A DNA stretch of 64,000 nt from Cyclobacterium roseum. Lineage in GTDB: Bacteria; Bacteroidota; Bacteroidia; Cytophagales; Cyclobacteriaceae. The notes beneath the pieces were generated by a model. That model ran no database searches. It had not been told where the DNA came from and saw nothing but the letters and a program-made list of their open reading frames with translations. The position numbers and the translations under genes were made by a program. The stretch covers positions 51,863 to 115,862 of the forward strand of contig NZ_WNKF01000016.1 of assembly GCF_010119225.1 (NCBI RefSeq), in the 5' to 3' direction. Every line of letters starts with the position of its first letter. Positions within the stretch are counted from its first letter, which is position 1. This document shows positions 59,832 to 64,000 of this stretch, piece by piece.

Positions 59832-62800
59832 TTATTCTGATAATTCGTACGTGATGATTTCTTCTCTTCCCTGGTAGCTTACCTGAATACTAATTTTCTG
59901 TGAACCGATGGGAGGGTTCTCCAGAATGGTCACGTCGACCTCAGGTTCTTCCTTCTGATAGGGGATAAGCAGCGTGACCAAACGCTCTCCAACGGATCCC
60001 TCGGTCAAATTTTTTCTGAAAGATAGTGCCGTACGCGGTTCTTTTTTGGTGTAGACAAAAGATACCTGACCTTCCGCTTCTTCCAGTGTAAGCCCCTCCT
60101 GCGCCTGGGTTTTAAGGGAGAGGTTATAGCCATCAGTGAATTGGGTAGCTGCCTTCAAGTTTCCTTTATCGAGTTTGACCGGCCCTGGGGCCAATTGGAA
60201 ATTCAGGTCCAGAATACCGCTAAAATCACCAATTGCCTCATCGATTAGTATAAAAAAGGAATGATCAAAAAAGATCACAGCCCTCCGGTGGGCGAGGCCT
60301 TCGTAGTTTTGGTTTTCTACCACCAAAAGATCGTGATTTTCTCCAGGTTGCCACAGTAGTAGCCGGGGTTCATAGGCGATGTTTTCACCATTGAGGGTAA
60401 GTGTTTGATGCACCTTGCTTTGCCGAAACCAGGCCCTGCCTTCCGGATCACCGCTGTAGATAAAACTTCCCGAGTCGGGCGTGAGGTTTCTTCCGCCAGC
60501 GTACAATTCAAACGTTCCGTTATCCGGCTGGCTGTGACCGCCCCCATTGGGCCCACATTTTAGCACCAGGCAAATGGCTTCCGGATTCCAACTGCTACGC
60601 ATGGAATAAAGCCCGCTGTGCGGATAGGCAAAGGCGGTGGCCGCCGGTTTTTCTCCTTTTTGCCCTTCCGTAGCCACATAGGTAAAATCGGACCGATCAA
60701 ATAATGCTGCCCATTCCAGCAACCGATCGTAATACTGACCAGGATTGCCCGTCCAGGCATCACCAAACTGCGGACTGGTACCGTTCGGAAAAGCCAGTTT
60801 CATGGGCACCGCTGCCATTTTTTCGATCATTTGTAGGTATGTATCAGGGAAAAGGTTACCTTTTCCATTCATTTCTGCCAGTTCATAAGTTCGCAGAAAC
60901 CAGCGAATACTGCCCATGTGATAGCCAAAGGCGAGTTCCCGTTGATGGCCATCAGGGTATACCTGATGGGTGATTTCCTTGCTAAACCTTGAAATAGCCT
61001 CTTCCATCCATGCCTTTGATTCCTTAAATTCCGGAAAGGTCATGGCAATGAAGGCAAGCCCTTCCGCTTCCATCAAGGCCCAATTACTACCTTTGCTGTA
61101 TTTGGTCATCAGGAAATCAGCATGCTCGTGCACCGCAGCCAAAAAGTCTACCAAGGCTTCAGGGGTGAAGGAAGGGGAGTCCAGAAAATACTGAAACAAG
61201 TTGGTCCATCGGTGGCCCCGGATTCCAGCTTCGATAGACCTCCAGGCGTAGTGATGCGCTTCATCCCTTGGATTTTTTTCTACCCAATCCATCATTTGGC
61301 GAACCCAGGCCCTGGCGTACTTTTCCTCCCCCGTCTGCCAGTAGGCTTTTGCCATGGCATCCCAGAAAGTCATGCGGTTCAATTGCCATACCCATTCGTT
61401 ATCACTTACGGGTCTGCTGCCCCAATCAATGTCTTCCCCTACGTAAAAAGGCGGATAGGCGGGTTGTCCGACCATAATATGGGCAAGCGCATTATCGGCC
61501 ATTTCCATGTCTTTTTCGGTGGCCAGATTTTCCAGCCGCATCCGTTCCTGTCGGTCAACCGGGTGTCTTACATCGCTTCTCTCCCGGAAGTGCTCTAACA
61601 TACCCCGAGCGGCTACCAACGGATTTTCAGCATTTTGGATTGATTTGGCTGAAAAGCCCGCTTCAAAATCCATCAAGCCAAGCAGGTGGTGGTATTTTTG
61701 GTGGAAAGCATCCGTCGTTTTGCCGTGGACGATGTCTTCTTTGTTGTCTACAGACAAATTATATCCTATGGTTACCTGCTTTGCTTCGAGACTTCTGTTT
61801 CCTTTCCCGCCATTATTTCTAAAAATATTTCTTTTTACTTCAAAATCGTGAACTCCCTCCATCCAGTTATCTAAAAACAAGCCATGTCGGTCGTTTCCTT
61901 CCAGCAGATTCCTTTCCAGCAAACCGGTTTTACTCTCGGTAATATGTATTCCATGAAGTTTGTTTCTGGAGGATTCATTTCCAGCCAGAACAATGTTTTT
62001 GCCAAATGATAGGTGTATGCCGCTTCCCCAAGGGGAGTTACTAAACCTTCCATCCGTCACCTTTACCTCTGTCACCCTCAGGAGGTGAAGGTTATGGTGG
62101 AGGCCTTTTCCGGGAACCACATTGGATCCATTATCACTGAAATCACAACCAATAATTTGTACATTTTCGGCTCCCCGGATGGAAACGCCATGCTTAGTGA
62201 AGTTCCGTACCGTGACATTTTCCAGGGTAATGTGTTGGATTTGTCCCTCTTTTTCGGCTGAAAAAACCAGCCCTTCCCGGCGCAAAGCTGATTGTCGTGC
62301 CCGTTTTCTTCGTCCCTGGTTGGGATCGCTGCCGGGATCCACAGAGGCTGCGCCCTCAATCAGCAAATGGCGGATCACCACCTGCTGAATATCCGGAACT
62401 TTGTTGCGAATGGTAACCCCTGCCTTTCCAGCTTCCAACATCAATATGCTGCTTGCTCCCTGTCCTTCCAAATGGGTTTCAGCAGGGATGAGCAGGGGAC
62501 CATCCAGTTGGTAAATCCCTTTCTTCAACATTACTTTTTTACCCGTACCGGCAGCCTTATCCAAGGCCTCTTGAATAGAAGCCCCAGGGGGCACGATCAG
62601 GTCTTCTTCATGTATGCCCTGGCTTGTATTTTGTTTTGCTCCGGTCTGCGGCCTTGCACTTGCTAGTGGAGGACCGGATGAAAGAGGCGTTTCCGATAGG
62701 GCAGGAGCCCTTTGCGATATCAGGAAATACCAGGAAGATGAAGGACGGGTTTGCTGGATGGCTTTTTCCGTATTAGGCATCCCGAGGTGCTTCACCTGGG

Positions 62801-63785
62801 TATAATGGTGGTATACGGATTCGTAAATATCCCTGAATTCACCCCTTCCTCTGGGAGAAATAGAACCATAGGCCGGTACCTCTTCTCCCAACATGTACTT
62901 TGCGGTATATTCAAAACCCAGCGCCAGTCTTTTGTCCGCTACCGCATAAAAATCCATACCCTGCGTCCAGGCCACCTGTGCCGCTTTGGCCAATTCACCC
63001 AGACCCAGCTGCACGTGGGGCCAATCTCTGGTGGATTCCTGGATTTGCCCGTTGGGATAAATGTATTTGGTAATGCCTCCGTTGTTGGGTCCCCAGTAAA
63101 ATCGTTCGGCTGCCCGTTGAAATATATCTGGTCTGTCGGTGAAAACCCCGATGCAAAGCATGGTGTGAATCATGGCTGCATCCCAATTTCCATTGGCTTC
63201 AGTAAAAAAATCCCGGATAGTCGGATAGTATACCGTCAACATCATCTTTTCGAAGGCCCGGATATCAGCATCTTCCCAACCGTCATAGGTATATCTCAGT
63301 ATTTCCGCTGCATTGAGAAAATGTTGTCCGGTCAGGGCGGCGATCAACTTGGCATCATTATCATCGAAATCCCATAATTTTTCCGACCAGGCGGCAAGGA
63401 TGGAAATGGCTTTTTCCGCATGTACTTCCTTTTCGGTAATATACCAGAGCAACGCATGGCGGTAGGCCTCCATGGCACTGGCAGATAATTCGCGATGGCC
63501 CTGACCCTGTCGGCCATAAGATCCTCTTACCACATGGGTAAAGGCTTGCGGTTCAAAATCCAGGGAGGCGGCTTCCTGCAATCGCTGGTAGGCAGCCACC
63601 CACTGTTGATCCCCAGAGTGTATTTTGGCTTTCATGTACTCCAAATCGGCCTGACTTTGAAGCATGCCCGGATGGACAAATTGCTGGGGAAAAACCAGTG
63701 GGGGTTCCGGCGAGCGGGTCTGGGATACGAGTGAATTGGAATAAGAAAGCAATAAAAATAAAAGCGCACCGATTTTTATTTTCAT
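59832..63785 (-). CDS. giant secreted enzyme: alginate-lyase-like + beta-helix + heparinase II/III-like
   Basis: 1317 residues with a signal peptide (about 1-21). Residues 30-345 look like an alginate-lyase (PL5-type) alpha toroid (FVHPGMLQSQADLEYMKAKI, EANGNWDAAMIHTMLCIGVF). Residues 394-680 form a right-handed parallel beta helix of the pectate-lyase type (PPGASIQEALDKAAG, TLENVTVRNFTKHGVSI, GIHLSFGKNIVLAGN). Residues 715-1317 are a heparinase II/III-type lyase (MTKYSKGSNWALMEAEGLAF, then GGGHSQPDNGTFELYAGGR). A proline/serine-rich linker (355-393) joins the first two. It likely cleaves uronic-acid polysaccharide outside the cytoplasm. Confidence 0.85.
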   Translation of the reverse strand: MKIKIGALLFLLLSYSNSLVSQTRSPEPPLVFPQQFVHPGMLQSQADLEYMKAKIHSGDQQWVAAYQRLQEAASLDFEPQAFTHVVRGSYGRQGQGHRELSASAMEAYRHALLWYITEKEVHAEKAISILAAWSEKLWDFDDNDAKLIAALTGQHFLNAAEILRYTYDGWEDADIRAFEKMMLTVYYPTIRDFFTEANGNWDAAMIHTMLCIGVFTDRPDIFQRAAERFYWGPNNGGITKYIYPNGQIQESTRDWPHVQLGLGELAKAAQVAWTQGMDFYAVADKRLALGFEYTAKYMLGEEVPAYGSISPRGRGEFRDIYESVYHHYTQVKHLGMPNTEKAIQQTRPSSSWYFLISQRAPALSETPLSSGPPLASARPQTGAKQNTSQGIHEEDLIVPPGASIQEALDKAAGTGKKVMLKKGIYQLDGPLLIPAETHLEGQGASSILMLEAGKAGVTIRNKVPDIQQVVIRHLLIEGAASVDPGSDPNQGRRKRARQSALRREGLVFSAEKEGQIQHITLENVTVRNFTKHGVSIRGAENVQIIGCDFSDNGSNVVPGKGLHHNLHLLRVTEVKVTDGRFSNSPWGSGIHLSFGKNIVLAGNESSRNKLHGIHITESKTGLLERNLLEGNDRHGLFLDNWMEGVHDFEVKRNIFRNNGGKGNRSLEAKQVTIGYNLSVDNKEDIVHGKTTDAFHQKYHHLLGLMDFEAGFSAKSIQNAENPLVAARGMLEHFRERSDVRHPVDRQERMRLENLATEKDMEMADNALAHIMVGQPAYPPFYVGEDIDWGSRPVSDNEWVWQLNRMTFWDAMAKAYWQTGEEKYARAWVRQMMDWVEKNPRDEAHHYAWRSIEAGIRGHRWTNLFQYFLDSPSFTPEALVDFLAAVHEHADFLMTKYSKGSNWALMEAEGLAFIAMTFPEFKESKAWMEEAISRFSKEITHQVYPDGHQRELAFGYHMGSIRWFLRTYELAEMNGKGNLFPDTYLQMIEKMAAVPMKLAFPNGTSPQFGDAWTGNPGQYYDRLLEWAALFDRSDFTYVATEGQKGEKPAATAFAYPHSGLYSMRSSWNPEAICLVLKCGPNGGGHSQPDNGTFELYAGGRNLTPDSGSFIYSGDPEGRAWFRQSKVHQTLTLNGENIAYEPRLLLWQPGENHDLLVVENQNYEGLAHRRAVIFFDHSFFILIDEAIGDFSGILDLNFQLAPGPVKLDKGNLKAATQFTDGYNLSLKTQAQEGLTLEEAEGQVSFVYTKKEPRTALSFRKNLTEGSVGERLVTLLIPYQKEEPEVDVTILENPPIGSQKISIQVSYQGREEIITYELSE

Positions 63786-63946
63786 TATTAGGATGGGGTT
63801 TATTGTCTAACCAATTCCCCAAATTAAGAAGTAGAAACGAAAATTGCTAGAAACCGCTACTTCCTTGCAGATTTTGGTGTTTTGAAGTTCAGGAAGTTTT
63901 GTAGAAAATGAAAAGGCATCGCCACATCACCATGTCATCAATAACC

Positions 63947-63975
63947 GTCATTGCGAGCGCCGCGAAGCAATCTGA
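63947..63975 (+). repeat. common interspersed repeat (GTCATTGCGAG family)
   Basis: CGTCATTGCGAGCGCCGCGA followed by AGCAATCTG. This GTCATTGCGAG...GAAGCAATCT sequence is a widespread bacterial intergenic repeat able to form an imperfect hairpin (ATTGC/GCAAT). It lies upstream of the giant lyase gene. Confidence 0.75.
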
Positions 63976-64000
63976 ACCGGAGCGTTGATGCAAGGAGCTC

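Overview
The window reads as a chromosomal segment of a Bacteroidota bacterium, most likely a marine or environmental Cytophagales/Cyclobacteriaceae-type organism. This is inference from gene families and TAnnTTTG-like promoter boxes; there is no rRNA or marker gene to fix it. Supporting signs are Tat-exported Gfo/Idh/MocA oxidoreductases, an SSS sugar transporter, a lipoprotein sulfatase, lyase-fold polysaccharide enzymes, a C39-type peptide exporter with double-glycine peptides, and dispersed GGCTAAAGCC-type palindromes. No tRNA, rRNA or CRISPR was found.

Layout. 1-4.6 kb: secreted lactonase-fold protein, a phosphodiesterase-like/alkaline phosphatase fusion, YtxH protein and an SDR. 5.0-15.8 kb: a carbohydrate catabolism block with two Tat-signal Gfo/Idh/MocA proteins, an SSS symporter, an OMP-decarboxylase-superfamily enzyme, zinc alcohol dehydrogenase, SDR, xylose-isomerase-like TIM barrel and SMP-30 lactonase. 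Several of these genes share the same intergenic module. A geranylgeranyl-reductase-like flavoprotein gene lies inside the block on the other strand. 16.3-25.2 kb: a decaying accessory island with an intact Fic toxin/antitoxin pair, an ORF-less group II intron carrying REP-like palindromes, a nonsense-mutated RelE/HigB-type toxin with an intact XRE antitoxin, a truncated VapC, a helicase-nuclease gene split by one amber codon, a broken membrane acyltransferase-like gene, and a three-copy tandem array of a repeat of about 368 bp.

25.5-31.2 kb: an AT-rich peptide-export cassette (HlyD adaptor, C39-peptidase ABC exporter, HTH protein, two double-glycine peptides, small membrane proteins, CPBP protease). 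It is bracketed by near-identical direct copies of the dispersed repeat. 31.7-45 kb: a nitrilase, CurA-like reductase, cupin, LemA/TPM operon, an N-terminally truncated amide hydrolase, a large glycosidase-like lipoprotein, an NYN gene frameshifted by a 23-bp tandem duplication and flanked by 120-bp direct repeats, a DUF4160/DUF2442 pair, DinB, an orphan contractile tail-sheath protein, a GRAM-like protein and a truncated OmpR-type response regulator whose promoter still carries four phased boxes. 45.3-64 kb: an RsbQ-like hydrolase overlapping a PAS histidine kinase, a sulfatase, SLC13 and AGCS transporters, acyl-CoA dehydrogenase, CvfB, ROK kinase, and two large secreted lyase-like enzymes. 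One of these is a 1317-residue protein joining three polysaccharide-lyase folds.

Strongest candidates for new biology: the two-peptide GG-leader cassette (its second peptide is only 58 codons), the three-lyase fusion, the palindromes interrupting domain V of the group II intron, the 21-bp phased palindromes upstream of a small membrane protein, and the repeated intergenic module of the sugar block.
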